DNA of 64,000 nt from Bacillus sp. EB01 (GTDB taxonomy: Bacteria; Bacillota; Bacilli; Bacillales; Cytobacillaceae), in contig NZ_HG964497.1 of NCBI RefSeq assembly GCF_000613125.1, forward strand, positions 1,257,791 through 1,321,790, given 5' to 3'. Position numbers and translations under genes: made by a program. The notes beneath the pieces are model-generated. The model did not search any database. It had not been told where the DNA came from and saw nothing but the letters and a program-made list of their open reading frames with translations. Shown here piece by piece: positions 1 through 10,224 of this stretch. Position 1 is the first letter of the stretch. Every line of letters begins with the position of its first letter.

Positions 1-86
1 ATACCGCCGCCAATAATGAGGACGTCAAAAGATTGGGATGTAAGGCTTTGTATAAATTCTTTCCTACGGAGATTTGAAAAAGACAT
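1..86 (-). CDS. glpD: Aerobic glycerol-3-phosphate dehydrogenase, N-terminal fragment
   Basis: Partial gene running off the left edge. Only 28 complete codons are visible. They end in FDVLIIGGG, the start of an N-terminal FAD-binding Rossmann motif (GxGxxG type), preceded by a roughly 20-residue leader as in Bacillus GlpD. The ATG at 86 follows an AAGGAGG ribosome binding site with good spacing. GlpD is a membrane-associated flavoenzyme oxidising glycerol-3-phosphate to dihydroxyacetone phosphate. The name rests on this short stretch and the family's N-terminal layout, so another FAD oxidoreductase is possible. Confidence 0.55.
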   Translation of the reverse strand, partial: MSFSNLRRKEFIQSLTSQSFDVLIIGGG

Positions 87-507
87 GATAGTTTCCTCCT
101 TAAAACAGAAAAAAGACTCTCTTACCATTACCCTTAAACATTTATGTTCATGTAACCATAAAAAATGAATGAATTTATGAGGATTGATTTAAGCTTTCAT
201 TATTGAATTTGGGTAAAATTTCATCTTCATTGTAACATACGTGCTTAGTATGGGTCGGATCACCAATTCACGTATTCGTTTCAAAGAAATTTCCTAAGGA
301 AATTTAAAGGATAAGAAACTAAATAACGTAAAATTAGTCTATATATAATGGAGTGTTATTCATATATATCTTAAGGCATGAGTTGGATTTGTGGGGATGC
401 GGGGCTTGAAATGGATAAGGTGAGTGAAGGCAAGCTTGTAAAGGAAACTGTAGCGGTATCTGATTAAATCATGGTAGAATAAATTGATGGGTTAGAGGTG
501 AATAAAC
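87..507. other. Intergenic region, glpD leader side
   Basis: About 420 bases without a convincing gene. It must carry the glpD promoter and leader, since glpD is transcribed leftwards from here. In Bacillus, glpD leaders hold a GlpP-controlled terminator; I could not identify one with confidence. A perfect inverted repeat (AAATTTCCT, one base, AGGAAATTT) lies at 287-305 and is listed separately. Nothing else is recognised. Confidence 0.4.
287..305. repeat. Perfect 9-bp inverted repeat
   Basis: Arms AAATTTCCT and AGGAAATTT flank a single A. It is AT-rich, has no U-run beside it, and lies about 200 bp upstream of both glpD (minus) and the small ORF at 508 (plus). It could be an operator for an unidentified dimeric regulator; it is too weak for a terminator. 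Confidence 0.4.
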
Positions 508-618
508 ATGAATAGAGTAAAAAATGCTTACTCAGTTATTGTGGCCAGTATGGAGTTTTGCTACTGTTTAGCAGAATATATGCTTGGCAAGAAGCTGGAG
601 GCATCCAGGAAGAAATAA
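508..618 (+). CDS. Small 36-residue hypothetical protein
   Basis: An ATG-initiated 36-codon ORF preceded by TTAGAGGTGAATAAAC, a plausible ribosome binding site, and followed 15 bp later by a strong rho-independent terminator (634-663). The product is MNRVKNAYSVIVASMEFCYC followed by LAEYMLGKKLEASRKK. It has a short hydrophobic or aromatic centre with two close cysteines and a basic C-terminus, so it could be a small membrane-associated or regulatory peptide. I do not recognise the family. The paired start signal and terminator argue it is expressed as its own transcript. Confidence 0.5.
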   Translation: MNRVKNAYSVIVASMEFCYCLAEYMLGKKLEASRKK

Positions 619-633
619 AATAAGTTAATGATG

Positions 634-663
634 GCAATGCTGCGGGCAGTATTGCTTTTTTTT
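634..663 (+). terminator. Rho-independent terminator after the small ORF
   Basis: GCAATGCTGC and GCAGTATTGC form a 10-bp stem with one G-U pair and a 2-nt gap, followed by eight Ts. Confidence 0.8.
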
Positions 664-678
664 CGTTTAGGCGGTACT

Positions 679-706
679 TTGCCTGTCACCAAGGCGCTTG
701 CGCTTT
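679..706. repeat. Interspersed repeat fragment (GCGCTTGCGCTTTT end)
   Basis: The stretch GCCTGTCACCAAGGCGCTTG continuing CGCTTTT is nearly identical to the sequence at 60963-60988, and its rightmost part matches the reverse complement of 25523-25556. It is a truncated end of a small intergenic repeat family; a longer related member lies at 3885-4034. Confidence 0.55.
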
Positions 707-743
707 TGTTCCTACTCTTCTATTTACCTTTTGATTTTGGACC

Positions 744-773
744 AAAAGAAGGATCCCCATTAGGGAATCCTTC
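744..773 (-). terminator. Terminator of the ilv-leu operon
   Basis: Read on the minus strand, GAAGGATTCCC and GGGGATCCTTC pair around a TAAT loop and are followed by TTTT. It lies 20 bp past the ilvA stop and ends the operon. Confidence 0.75.
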
Positions 774-794
774 TATTTGATAGCCATGTGAACG

Positions 795-1763
795 TTATGC
801 AAGCAGAGAAATTGCTCCACTGTTAGCAAGCTGATGAATATATCCAAGGCCTGTTATATCCACATTGCCTCCGCTGACAATAATGCCGCAGTTTTTAGAG
901 CGGATTGTGTTACGGTGGACAAGAAGGGCTGCAAATGCTGCAGCTCCTGCACCTTCGACTAATGTTTTCTTTCTTTCCAACATGTAAACAATGGCAGTGG
1001 CGATATCTTTTTCGCTTACTGTGACTATATCATCAACTAAGTGCTGGATGATAGGCAGGGTCAACTTCCCCGGCTCCTTTACAGCAATACCCTCTGCAAT
1101 GGTTTTGGCAGTCCCTACCGATGTAGAATGGTAGCCATGGAAGTAGTCGTGCATTCCCTTAACTCCATCTGCCTGGACACCAATGATTCGGATCTTTGGG
1201 TTAAGCTGTTTGGCCGCCACCGCAACGCCGCTTATCAGTCCGCCGCCGCCGACTGGTACGATGATAGTGTCCAGATCAGGTTCCTGACTGAGCATTTCAA
1301 TTGCTATCGTTCCCTGACCAGCCATCACCTCGTAATCGTCAAACGGATGGAGGAAGAAGCTGCCTGTTTTTTTCTGCTCCTGGCAGGCGGCGGTATATGC
1401 TTCTTCAAAAGTAGCACCAGTAAGCACGGCCTTGGCCCCATAATATTCCGTCGCTTGAACCTTTGCGGCAGGGGTACTGGCTGGCATAAAGACTTTTGCT
1501 GAAATCCCGCGGCTTGCCGCAGCATATGCAACACCCTGGGCATGATTACCGGCAGAGGCAGCTATAACACCTTTTTGGGCTTCATGTTCAGACAATCGGG
1601 CCATCTTGTAGCTTGCCCCGCGGACCTTAAAGGCGCCTGTCTTTTGCTGGTTCTCCATTTTGAAGAAAATGTTGGTCCCTGCCAATTGGTTTAAAAAGCT
1701 AGATGTTGTAAGCGGTGTCCGATACACGATTTTTGCCAATTGTTCCATCGCATCGGAAATCAT
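795..1763 (-). CDS. ilvA: Threonine dehydratase, short form without ACT domain
   Basis: PLP enzyme that deaminates threonine to 2-oxobutanoate, the entry to isoleucine synthesis. The 322 residues hold the fold-type II core: the PLP lysine in GAFKVRGA (K46), SAGNHAQG, and the glycine-rich phosphate loop PVGGGGLISG. The biosynthetic Bacillus IlvA is about 420 residues because of a C-terminal isoleucine-sensing ACT-like domain; that part is absent, so the protein resembles catabolic TdcB in size. As last gene of the ilv-leu operon, a biosynthetic role is still likely. The ATG at 1763 has no well-spaced Shine-Dalgarno; the nearest AAGGAG sits about 36 nt upstream inside a hairpin (1785-1802). No better in-frame start exists. 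Confidence 0.85.
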   Translation of the reverse strand: MISDAMEQLAKIVYRTPLTTSSFLNQLAGTNIFFKMENQQKTGAFKVRGASYKMARLSEHEAQKGVIAASAGNHAQGVAYAAASRGISAKVFMPASTPAAKVQATEYYGAKAVLTGATFEEAYTAACQEQKKTGSFFLHPFDDYEVMAGQGTIAIEMLSQEPDLDTIIVPVGGGGLISGVAVAAKQLNPKIRIIGVQADGVKGMHDYFHGYHSTSVGTAKTIAEGIAVKEPGKLTLPIIQHLVDDIVTVSEKDIATAIVYMLERKKTLVEGAGAAAFAALLVHRNTIRSKNCGIIVSGGNVDITGLGYIHQLANSGAISLLA

Positions 1764-1784
1764 ATTAGTCGTTAAGGAATCCCC

Positions 1785-1802
1785 AAGGGAGTCACACTCC
1801 TT
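1785..1802 (-). promoter_or_regulatory. Hairpin enclosing the Shine-Dalgarno upstream of ilvA
   Basis: On the minus strand AAGGAGT, GTG, ACTCCCTT folds into a compact stem with one bulged C, burying the only strong ribosome binding sequence between leuD and ilvA. It has no U-run, so it is not a terminator. It may lower ilvA translation relative to leuD, or be relevant to processing; inferred only. Confidence 0.4.
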
Positions 1803-1833
1803 TTAAATGTTTGTTGTTCAATATAACCAATAT

Positions 1834-2415
1834 CTATCGGCTGTTTTCGAAGACAGTAATTTTTTCTTCATATAAAAGAGTAATCCCGATATCGTCAAGG
1901 CCGTTGAGCAGCATTTCCTTGTTGTATGGAGGGATGTCAAACTTGTAAGAGAAGCCGTCCGAATCCTGTACAGTCTGCTCCTCTAGGTTGACTGTTACGT
2001 AATAACTATCTTCCTCTGCTTTTTTCAAAAGCGATTGAACTTGTTTTGCTTCTAACTCGATGGCAAGTATTCCATTTTTTAAACAGTTGTTTTTAAAAAT
2101 ATCGGCAAAGCTTGGCGCGATAATCACTTTAAAGCCATAATCCAGTAAGGCCCATGGCGCGTGTTCCCGTGATGACCCGCACCCAAAGTTCTCGTCGGCA
2201 ACTAAAATCGATGCACCGTTATATTTTTCGGAGTTAAGTGGAAAATCCTCGCGCGGATTGCCATTTAGATCAAACCGCCAGTTATAGAACAAGAACTGGC
2301 CAAATCCTTGGCGCTCAATTCGTTTTAAAAATTGCTTAGGGATGATCTGGTCAGTGTCAACATTGCTTCTGTTGAGAGGGAAGACGAGACCTGTATGAAC
2401 TGTAATTGGTTCCAA
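1834..2415 (-). CDS. leuD: 3-isopropylmalate dehydratase small subunit
   Basis: Partner of LeuC; together they isomerise 2-isopropylmalate to 3-isopropylmalate in leucine synthesis. 193 residues, normal for the family, with the typical N-terminus (VFPLNRSNVDTDQIIPKQFL) and the swivelling-domain motif FGCGSSREHAPWAL. The start is a TTG at 2415 with GGAGG eight bases upstream. The leuC stop TAA directly abuts this TTG, so the two are translationally coupled. A 70-bp gap separates it from ilvA. Confidence 0.95.
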   Translation of the reverse strand: MEPITVHTGLVFPLNRSNVDTDQIIPKQFLKRIERQGFGQFLFYNWRFDLNGNPREDFPLNSEKYNGASILVADENFGCGSSREHAPWALLDYGFKVIIAPSFADIFKNNCLKNGILAIELEAKQVQSLLKKAEEDSYYVTVNLEEQTVQDSDGFSYKFDIPPYNKEMLLNGLDDIGITLLYEEKITVFENSR

Positions 2416-3831
2416 TTAAAGCACCTCCGCGGCAGCGTATTCCCGAACATCAACGAAATGGCCTTCTATCGCGGCGGCAGCTGCCATTTCGGGGCTAACC
2501 AGGTGAGTTCGGGACCCGGTACCTTGCCGGCCTTCAAAGTTACGATTCGATGTAGATGCGCAGCGCTCGCCAGGAGGGACAAAGTCATCGTTCATCGCCA
2601 GGCACATACTGCAGCCGGCATCCCGCCATTCAAATCCAGCATCCTTAAAAATTACGTCAAGGCCTTCCTGTTCAGCCGTAGCTTTAACGCTCTTTGAACC
2701 GGGAACAACAATAGCGCGTACCGATGGATTAACTATTCGTCCCCTGATTACAGATGCTGCCCTTCTGAGGTCGCTCAGCCTTGAGTTGGTACAGGAACCG
2801 ATAAATACATGTTCGACTGTGACCGATGAGATTGGCTTTCCTGCTTCTAGTCCCATATACTCAAGGGCACGCTCGATTTCGTTTCGTTCATTATCTGTCC
2901 GGGCCGATTCCGGAGCAGGAATGGCTGCATCTACAGGGATACACATTCCCGGATTCGTTCCCCAGGTGACCTGAGGTGCGATTTCCGAGGCGTCGATTTC
3001 GACCGTTTTATCGTAGACAGCGCCATCATCGCTGGCAAGCGCACTCCACTCCTTTACAGCCTCTTCAAAAGCTTCTCCCTGCGGAGCATATTTTTTTCCG
3101 CGCAGGTATTCAAAGGTTGTTTCATCTGGAGTAATCAACCCGGCACGTGCACCTGCTTCGATTGACATATTGCATACGGTCATCCTTTCTTCCATGGAAA
3201 GGGAGCGGATGGCTTCGCCCGTATACTCCATAACATAACCTGTGCCAAAACGGACGCCGAATTTGCCGATAATCGCCAAAATCAAATCCTTTGCCGTCAC
3301 CCCGAATCCAAGTGTTCCATTAACCTTTACATTCATTGTTTTGGGACGCTGCTGCCAAAGTGTTTGAGTGGCAAGCACATGTTCCACTTCGCTCGTGCCA
3401 ATGCCGAATGCGAGAGCCCCAAAAGCACCGTGTGTGGAGGTATGGCTATCACCGCAAACAATCGTCTTTCCTGGCTGGGTAAGGCCGAGTTCAGGTCCGA
3501 TGACATGGACGATCCCATTGTCAGGATGGGTGATGTCAGCAAGCGGTATGTTAAATTCCTTGCAATTCTGCATCAATGTATCTATTTGTTTTCTGGAGAT
3601 TAAATCCTTAATAACCAGTTGGTTTTTCGTCGGCACATTGTGGTCCATAGTAGCAAACGTCTTATCAGGGCGGCGGACTTTGCGCCCGTTCATTCTCAAA
3701 CCCTCAAAGGCCTGAGGGGAGGTGACTTCGTGAACCAAGTGCAAATCAATATACAATAGGTCTGGCTTACCTGCTTCCTGATGGACAACGTGTTTCTCCC
3801 ATATTTTTTCGATAATCGTTTTGGCAGTCAT
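2416..3831 (-). CDS. leuC: 3-isopropylmalate dehydratase large subunit
   Basis: Aconitase-family [4Fe-4S] subunit, 471 residues (normal length). Visible motifs include [14 protein letters not shown] and the cluster cysteines in GSCTNSR and AGCSMC (C-x2-C). ATG at 3831 preceded by GAGGAGG six bases away. It lies downstream of leuB across an unusually long 200-bp gap filled by a repeat element, and abuts leuD. Confidence 0.96.
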   Translation of the reverse strand: MTAKTIIEKIWEKHVVHQEAGKPDLLYIDLHLVHEVTSPQAFEGLRMNGRKVRRPDKTFATMDHNVPTKNQLVIKDLISRKQIDTLMQNCKEFNIPLADITHPDNGIVHVIGPELGLTQPGKTIVCGDSHTSTHGAFGALAFGIGTSEVEHVLATQTLWQQRPKTMNVKVNGTLGFGVTAKDLILAIIGKFGVRFGTGYVMEYTGEAIRSLSMEERMTVCNMSIEAGARAGLITPDETTFEYLRGKKYAPQGEAFEEAVKEWSALASDDGAVYDKTVEIDASEIAPQVTWGTNPGMCIPVDAAIPAPESARTDNERNEIERALEYMGLEAGKPISSVTVEHVFIGSCTNSRLSDLRRAASVIRGRIVNPSVRAIVVPGSKSVKATAEQEGLDVIFKDAGFEWRDAGCSMCLAMNDDFVPPGERCASTSNRNFEGRQGTGSRTHLVSPEMAAAAAIEGHFVDVREYAAAEVL

Positions 3832-3884
3832 AAAGTACCTCCTCTTCTTTTAGCTATAAGAATGACAAAAACTCCTTAGAATTG

Positions 3885-4034
3885 TCTAGCTCCAGCACCC
3901 AGCGCCTAGTGTCCTTCGGGCCACTCGCTACGATAAGTCAACATCGAATCGCTAGTGCTCTTCGTGTTTCCTTTATCTCGTGTCGAGGCCCTCCAGGCCA
4001 TACGGAGCTAAACGGGTGCTTCCGGCTTTTCTTA
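3885..4034. repeat. Small interspersed repeat between leuB and leuC
   Basis: About 150 bp from TGTCTAGCTCCAGCACCC to GGGTGCTTCCGGCTTTTC. Two sets of complementary 7-mers, TAGCTCC/GGAGCTA (3887 and 4004) and AGCACCC/GGGTGCT (3894 and 4014), occur in crossed order, so alternative folds or a pseudoknot are possible. The left end (TCTAGCTCCAGC) and the CTTTTC right end resemble the intergenic repeats of Bacillus-group genomes whose right end is GGCGCTTGCGCTTTT, truncated copies of which lie at 679, 25523 and 60963. It interrupts the leu operon. The leuB stop codon touches its right edge. Confidence 0.6.
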
Positions 4035-5138
4035 TGCATAACAACTCATAATACAATTAGCCGCGCTTCTGGTTTTGATTGATTCTGTGATTAAGATTGT
4101 CATTTCTTCGGTGCTTACCTTTTGGCCAGATTCAATCCGGATATCCGAGGTGTGGAAGCCGGCTTTCAAGATTGATTCAACTGTATCTTCAATAACTTTA
4201 GCTTCCTCATCAAGTCCAAAGGAGTGCCTAAGCATCATGGCTGCGGAAAGCACCATGGCAACCGGGTTTGCAATTCCTTTGCCAGCAATATCAGGCGCCG
4301 ATCCGTGAACGGGTTCGTATAGTCCGAAACCATCCTCTCTCAGGCTTGCAGAAGGGAGCATTCCCAATGAACCTGTTAACACCGAAGCCTCGTCACTTAA
4401 AATATCACCGAACATATTCTCTGTGACAATAACATCGAAGTGGGAAGGATTCGTGATTAATTTCATCGCGGCTGAGTCAACAAGCTGATGCTCAACCGTT
4501 ACGTCAGGGTACTGCTGTTTTTTCTCTTCGACGATTTCGCGCCAAAGCTTACTTGATTCAAGGACATTTGCTTTGTCAACCGATGTAAGTTGCTTTCGCC
4601 GCTGCCTGGCACATTGGAACGCCGTATCTACAATTCTTTCAATCTCTTCGCGTGTATAGAAAAGGGTATCTACGACTGAGTTCCCGTCATTTTGCCGCTC
4701 ACTTGGGGTTCCGAAATATAACCCGCCAGTAAGTTCCCGAACAATTAACAAGTCGCTCCCTTTGACAATATCTTCTTTTAGAGGGGAGGTATGCAACAAT
4801 TGTTCAAACCCTTTTACCGGCCTTAAATTCGCAAATAGGCCGAGTGCTTTTCTAATCCCAAGCAAGCCTTTTTCCGGTCTAAGATGGGAAGGGTTGTGAT
4901 CCCATTTTGGCCCGCCAACGGCTCCGAGCAGGACAGAATCGGCACTCTTGCAGGCTGTAATGGTCTCTTCGGGAAGGGGAGTTCCATGGCGGTCAATTGC
5001 CGCCCCTCCAATATCATGGGTTTCAAAGCTGAAGGAATGATTGTATTCCTCAGCAATAGCAGTAAGAACTTCCTGAGCGGCGTTGATGACTTCTGTTCCA
5101 ATTCCATCCCCTGGAAGCAGGACGATATGTTTTTTCAT
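4032..5138 (-). CDS. leuB: 3-isopropylmalate dehydrogenase
   Basis: NAD-dependent oxidative decarboxylation of 3-isopropylmalate, third step of leucine synthesis. 368 residues with LLPGDGIGTEV at the N-terminus, RELTGGLYFG, DKANVLESS and the metal/substrate motif NMFGDILSDEAS, then GSAPDIAGKGIANPVA. Start ATG at 5138 with GGAGG eight bases upstream. The last dozen residues (after EEMTILITESIK) look unlike the usual LeuB end and run to the border of the repeat at 3885-4034, which suggests the original stop was altered when that element arrived. Confidence 0.95.
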   Translation of the reverse strand: MKKHIVLLPGDGIGTEVINAAQEVLTAIAEEYNHSFSFETHDIGGAAIDRHGTPLPEETITACKSADSVLLGAVGGPKWDHNPSHLRPEKGLLGIRKALGLFANLRPVKGFEQLLHTSPLKEDIVKGSDLLIVRELTGGLYFGTPSERQNDGNSVVDTLFYTREEIERIVDTAFQCARQRRKQLTSVDKANVLESSKLWREIVEEKKQQYPDVTVEHQLVDSAAMKLITNPSHFDVIVTENMFGDILSDEASVLTGSLGMLPSASLREDGFGLYEPVHGSAPDIAGKGIANPVAMVLSAAMMLRHSFGLDEEAKVIEDTVESILKAGFHTSDIRIESGQKVSTEEMTILITESIKTRSAANCIMSCYA

Positions 5139-5193
5139 CGGTTGGTCCTCCTTTTTATTTGAAAAAGCTAGAACGGGTTAGCCCCTTAAACAG

Positions 5194-6741
5194 TTAGCTA
5201 CTCACAGTTTCGATAACTTTATAGTTTTTGTTGTAAAAAACCCGGTTCACTGCATTCAGGAATGCTTTTGCGGAAGCTTCAAGCACATCTTGTGAAGAGC
5301 CGCGCCCGCTCACCGGGATACCATTGACGGTCATTTTTACATGGACCTCGGCTAGTGCATCACGGCCCTGGCCAACTGAGCTTAATTGATATCTGCTTAA
5401 ATGGATTTCTTCCTTTATTAGAGCTTCAAGCGTATTATAGAGAGCCTCTACGGGCCCCTTACCGGTCCGTGCGGTTTCAACTCTTAACCCTTCCGGAGTT
5501 TTAAGTGCGACCGTAGCAGTAGGGAGGTTTATTGATCCCGACTGGACCTGATATGCAAGCAAGTCATACTTTTTCAAATCGGATATGGACGTCTGGATAT
5601 CGGTAAGGATAGTAAATAGATCCTCATCGGTTACTTCTTTCTTTGTATCAGTCAATGATTTAAAATCCTTGAACGCTTCCTCGATTTTTTCATCCGTCAA
5701 GGCAAAACCGAGCTGTTCTATTTTGTCTTTAAAGGCGTGCCGCCCTGAATGCTTCCCAAGCACGAGTTCGTTTGATTGAATACCTACCATGGATGGAGTG
5801 ATAATTTCATAGGTTTGTGCATGTTTGAGCACTCCATCCTGATGAATTCCTGATTCGTGGGCGAATGCATTCTGCCCGACAACAGCCTTATTCGGGGCGA
5901 TTGGCATCCCGGTGAGTTTCCGGACCAAATCACTTGTCCTCTTAATCTCTTTCAGTTCAAGGCTTGTGGTGTATGGATATTGGTCATTCCGGATTGCCAG
6001 TGCGACTGCAAACTCTTCCAGGGCAGCGTTGCCGGCACGTTCACCGATTCCGTTAATTGTCCCCTCGACCTGGGTTGCCCCGTTTTCAATCGCTGCCATT
6101 GAATTGGCAACCGCCATTCCAAGGTCATTATGGCAATGTGCAGAAAGTATTGCTTTATCAATATTAGGAACATGTTCTTTGACATACCTGAACATTCGCC
6201 CATATTCTTCCGGGGTTGCATAGCCAACGGTATCAGGAAGATTGATGACTTTCGCTCCTGCATCGATTACCTTCTCAATAATTTTAGCAAGGAAATTTAG
6301 ATCGGAACGGGAGGCATCCTCTGCGGACCATTCAACGTAAGGGAATTTACCCGCTCCATATCTGACCATATCGACTGCCAGATCTATGACCTGTTCAGGC
6401 GATTTTTTCAGCTTGTATGTCATGTGAATGGGAGAGGTGGCCAGGAAGACATGAAGGCGGGGAGCTTCTGCTTCTTTTAGTGCTTCCCAAGTCACATCAA
6501 TATCAGAGACATTAGCCCTGGCAAGGCCAGCAACCGAAACATTCCTAACAGTTTGGGCGATATTTCTGACTGCATCAAAATCACCCTGGGACGAAGCTGG
6601 AAATCCGGCTTCCATCACGTTTACCCCAAAGCGTTCGAGCTGCTTGGCGATTTCCAATTTTTCAAGCTTGTTCAGGTTAACTCCGGGCGACTGCTCCCCA
6701 TCGCGCAAAGTCGTATCAAAAATGAGGATATTGTTGGTCAT
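5194..6741 (-). CDS. leuA: 2-isopropylmalate synthase
   Basis: Condenses acetyl-CoA and 2-oxoisovalerate, the first committed leucine step. The TIM-barrel opens with [15 protein letters not shown]; the HxH metal motif is in SAHCHND; the C-terminal LeuA allosteric domain (roughly residues 390-510) carries the leucine feedback site. I prefer the ATG at 6741 (product [12 protein letters not shown], 515 residues) over the upstream ATG at 6753: the latter directly touches GAGAGGG with no spacing, whereas family members begin a few residues before [11 protein letters not shown]. It lies between ilvC (69 to 80 bp gap) and leuB. Confidence 0.95.
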   Translation of the reverse strand: MTNNILIFDTTLRDGEQSPGVNLNKLEKLEIAKQLERFGVNVMEAGFPASSQGDFDAVRNIAQTVRNVSVAGLARANVSDIDVTWEALKEAEAPRLHVFLATSPIHMTYKLKKSPEQVIDLAVDMVRYGAGKFPYVEWSAEDASRSDLNFLAKIIEKVIDAGAKVINLPDTVGYATPEEYGRMFRYVKEHVPNIDKAILSAHCHNDLGMAVANSMAAIENGATQVEGTINGIGERAGNAALEEFAVALAIRNDQYPYTTSLELKEIKRTSDLVRKLTGMPIAPNKAVVGQNAFAHESGIHQDGVLKHAQTYEIITPSMVGIQSNELVLGKHSGRHAFKDKIEQLGFALTDEKIEEAFKDFKSLTDTKKEVTDEDLFTILTDIQTSISDLKKYDLLAYQVQSGSINLPTATVALKTPEGLRVETARTGKGPVEALYNTLEALIKEEIHLSRYQLSSVGQGRDALAEVHVKMTVNGIPVSGRGSSQDVLEASAKAFLNAVNRVFYNKNYKVIETVSS

Positions 6742-6821
6742 TCCTTTTCCCATCCCTCTCTTTGGACTTGGGCCCTTCCCCTGGGAAAGGGCCGAATTTC
6801 CTTCTCGAATAGTTCCAGCGG

Positions 6822-7838
<1,017 letters not shown>

Positions 7839-7955
7839 TCATCCATCCTTCCGGTTTTTGAGTTTGCTTGTTTTATATAAAATTAATTGAACACAATCTT
7901 TGATGCCGTTTCGGGCTCAGCTCGTAGTACTAAGCTAAGAAAGGGCAAGTCGTTT

Positions 7956-8477
7956 CTATTTATGCATTGAAAAGGCGGGCATTTCCGAGACGTTTTGCTG
8001 GCTGCCCCGCAACAGCGCTGTCAGCCCTGTTCTGGCTATTTCCTTAATTCCGTATGGCCTTAATAATTCAATCAACGCTTCCACCTTTTCCGGCTTCCCG
8101 GTTACTTGTATCGTAATGCTGTCCTTAGCAACATCTATGACGGCAGGGCGGAAAGGCTCAATAATTTCTTTGATTTCATGCCTTATATGACCTGTGCTTG
8201 AAACCTTTATAAGAGCAAGTTCCCTTGAAACAACCGATTTATCTGTGATATCGGAGACCTTAAGTACATCTATCTGTTTGTGGAGCTGTTTAGTCAGCTG
8301 CTCCAGTTTCATGCTGTCGCCAACTTCAACAACTAACGTCATTTTGGAAATTCCTTCAACTTCGGTTGGGCCGACAGTAATGCTTTCAATATTGAATTGG
8401 CGCCGCTGAAGGAGTCCGGTCACACGATTTAAGACACCGCTTTTGTTTTGGACTATCGCTGTAATGATCCGTTTCAT
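7956..8477 (-). CDS. ilvN: Acetolactate synthase small (regulatory) subunit
   Basis: 173-residue regulatory subunit (also called IlvH). The N-terminal ACT domain begins [33 protein letters not shown]; the second, ferredoxin-like domain follows from about residue 80. It confers valine feedback on IlvB. Its ATG overlaps the ilvB stop (ATGA arrangement, 8474-8477), so the two subunits are translationally coupled. Confidence 0.95.
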   Translation of the reverse strand: MKRIITAIVQNKSGVLNRVTGLLQRRQFNIESITVGPTEVEGISKMTLVVEVGDSMKLEQLTKQLHKQIDVLKVSDITDKSVVSRELALIKVSSTGHIRHEIKEIIEPFRPAVIDVAKDSITIQVTGKPEKVEALIELLRPYGIKEIARTGLTALLRGSQQNVSEMPAFSMHK

Positions 8478-10195
8478 GGTTTCACTCCTATCATTTCATG
8501 CAGTCCTTTACCAGGGGCAATCATCGGATTGACGTTCTCTCCAGGGGCGACACGGCAATCAATCAGAACCGGCCCTGGAAAAGCAAGTGCCTCAGGAAGG
8601 AGCGTTGAGAGCTGGTCTTCGGAATCAATCCTTACCCCTTTGATTGAATAGCTTTCAGCCAGTTTTACAAAATCAGGCTGGACAGGGAGGAGGGACTCGG
8701 AATATCGTTCACCATAAAATTCCTGCTGCCACTGCCGAACCATTCCCAAGGCACCGTTATTGACTATAACGACCTTGACTGGAAGGTTCCTCTCCTGGAG
8801 AACGCCAAGTTCCTGCAAAGTCATTTGGAAGCCACCGTCACCGACTAATGCAACTACTGTCCTTTCAGGATCAGCCAGCTGGGCGCCGATTGCGGCCGGA
8901 AACCCGAATCCCATTGTGCCCAAGCCTCCGGAAGTGACCCAGCGATCAGGTTCTGAAAGGGTATAGTACTGGGCCGCCCACATTTGATGCTGGCCAACAT
9001 CCGTTACAACAATTGCCTCACCATTGGTGAACTGATGAACTTTTTCAATAAGTTCCTGAGGACTGATCGATTCATCGTCCCTTTGATACCAAAGCGGGAA
9101 GTGAGCCTTGTTATCTTCAAGCTTCCTTAACCAATCCGTATGCTGGTTTACCGTAAACTCCTGTTTTAATAGTTCTGCCAATGCTACCCGCGCATCCGCA
9201 ACGATCGGGATGTTTGTTGGTACATTTTTTCCTATTTCCGCGGGATCGATATCGATATGGGCAACTGCCGCTTGTGGGGCAAAGTGTTTAAGGTTGCCGG
9301 TCAGCCTGTCATCGAAACGTGCCCCGATATTAAGAAGCAGGTCGCATTCATACAATGCCATGTTCGCTGTATAAGTCCCGTGCATACCCGCCATGCCAAG
9401 CGATAACTGGTGGCTCCCGGGAAAGGTCCCAAGCCCAAGCAGGGTAGTTGTTACAGGAATTTGGTATTTTTCTGCCAATTGTTTCAGTTCATTGGATGCC
9501 TTCCCGTGCAGGATGCCGGCACCCGCAAGGATAACAGGCCTCTTTGCTTTGGAAAGTGCATCTGCCAGCTTAATGATTTGCAGCGGATTCGGCTTTGTGG
9601 TTGGCTGATACCCGGGCAAGTGAAAATGGTCAGTCAGTTCACCATGGACAGGATTACTTGAGATGTCTTTTGGGATATCAATTACAACTGGGCCTGGCCG
9701 GCCGGTAGAAGCAATATGGAAAGCTTCTTTGATAATCCTTGGCAAATCTGAAATTGAGCGAACCTGATAGTTATGTTTTGTGATTGGAGTCGTGATGCCG
9801 ATGATATCTGCCTCCTGGAATGCATCGGTTCCGATAACTCCGCTTGCCACCTGGCCTGTAAAAATAACAAGTGGTAATGAGTCCATCATCGCATCGGTAA
9901 TGCCCGTAATCAGATTAGTTGCCCCTGGGCCGGAAGTAGCAATGACAACCCCCGGTTTGCCTGTGACCCTGGCAAAACCTTCGGCAGCATGGATGGAACC
10001 TTGTTCATGCCGGAATAAGAGATGCTGTATTTGTCCTTTTGCCCGGTAAATGGCATCATAAATTGGCAATACAGCACCACCCGGGTATCCAAAAATCGTA
10101 TCGACACCTTCATTCACCAATGATTCGATTAAGATATCGGCTCCTGTCTTTGGCGTTACCGCCGGTTCCAATGCCGGCATCGCTTCCACTTTCAC
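8474..10195 (-). CDS. ilvB: Acetolactate synthase large (catalytic) subunit
   Basis: ThDP-dependent synthase making acetolactate and acetohydroxybutyrate. 573 residues from the chosen GTG start, with the N-terminal Pyr domain ([18 protein letters not shown], catalytic Glu in [14 protein letters not shown]) and the C-terminal ThDP motif [17 protein letters not shown] to [12 protein letters not shown]. An ORF extends upstream to a TTG at 10228, but AGGAGG sits seven bases before the GTG at 10195 and inside that extension, so the GTG is the real start. It is the first gene after the T-box leader. Confidence 0.95.
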   Translation of the reverse strand: MKVEAMPALEPAVTPKTGADILIESLVNEGVDTIFGYPGGAVLPIYDAIYRAKGQIQHLLFRHEQGSIHAAEGFARVTGKPGVVIATSGPGATNLITGITDAMMDSLPLVIFTGQVASGVIGTDAFQEADIIGITTPITKHNYQVRSISDLPRIIKEAFHIASTGRPGPVVIDIPKDISSNPVHGELTDHFHLPGYQPTTKPNPLQIIKLADALSKAKRPVILAGAGILHGKASNELKQLAEKYQIPVTTTLLGLGTFPGSHQLSLGMAGMHGTYTANMALYECDLLLNIGARFDDRLTGNLKHFAPQAAVAHIDIDPAEIGKNVPTNIPIVADARVALAELLKQEFTVNQHTDWLRKLEDNKAHFPLWYQRDDESISPQELIEKVHQFTNGEAIVVTDVGQHQMWAAQYYTLSEPDRWVTSGGLGTMGFGFPAAIGAQLADPERTVVALVGDGGFQMTLQELGVLQERNLPVKVVIVNNGALGMVRQWQQEFYGERYSESLLPVQPDFVKLAESYSIKGVRIDSEDQLSTLLPEALAFPGPVLIDCRVAPGENVNPMIAPGKGLHEMIGVKP

Positions 10196-10224
10196 GTGAT
10201 AACCTCCTGTTTTTTGTATTTGGC

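Noticed and set aside
1041-1502. 153-codon plus-strand ORF inside ilvA
   Set aside because: It is antisense to the well-supported ilvA, has no ribosome site and no recognisable domain.
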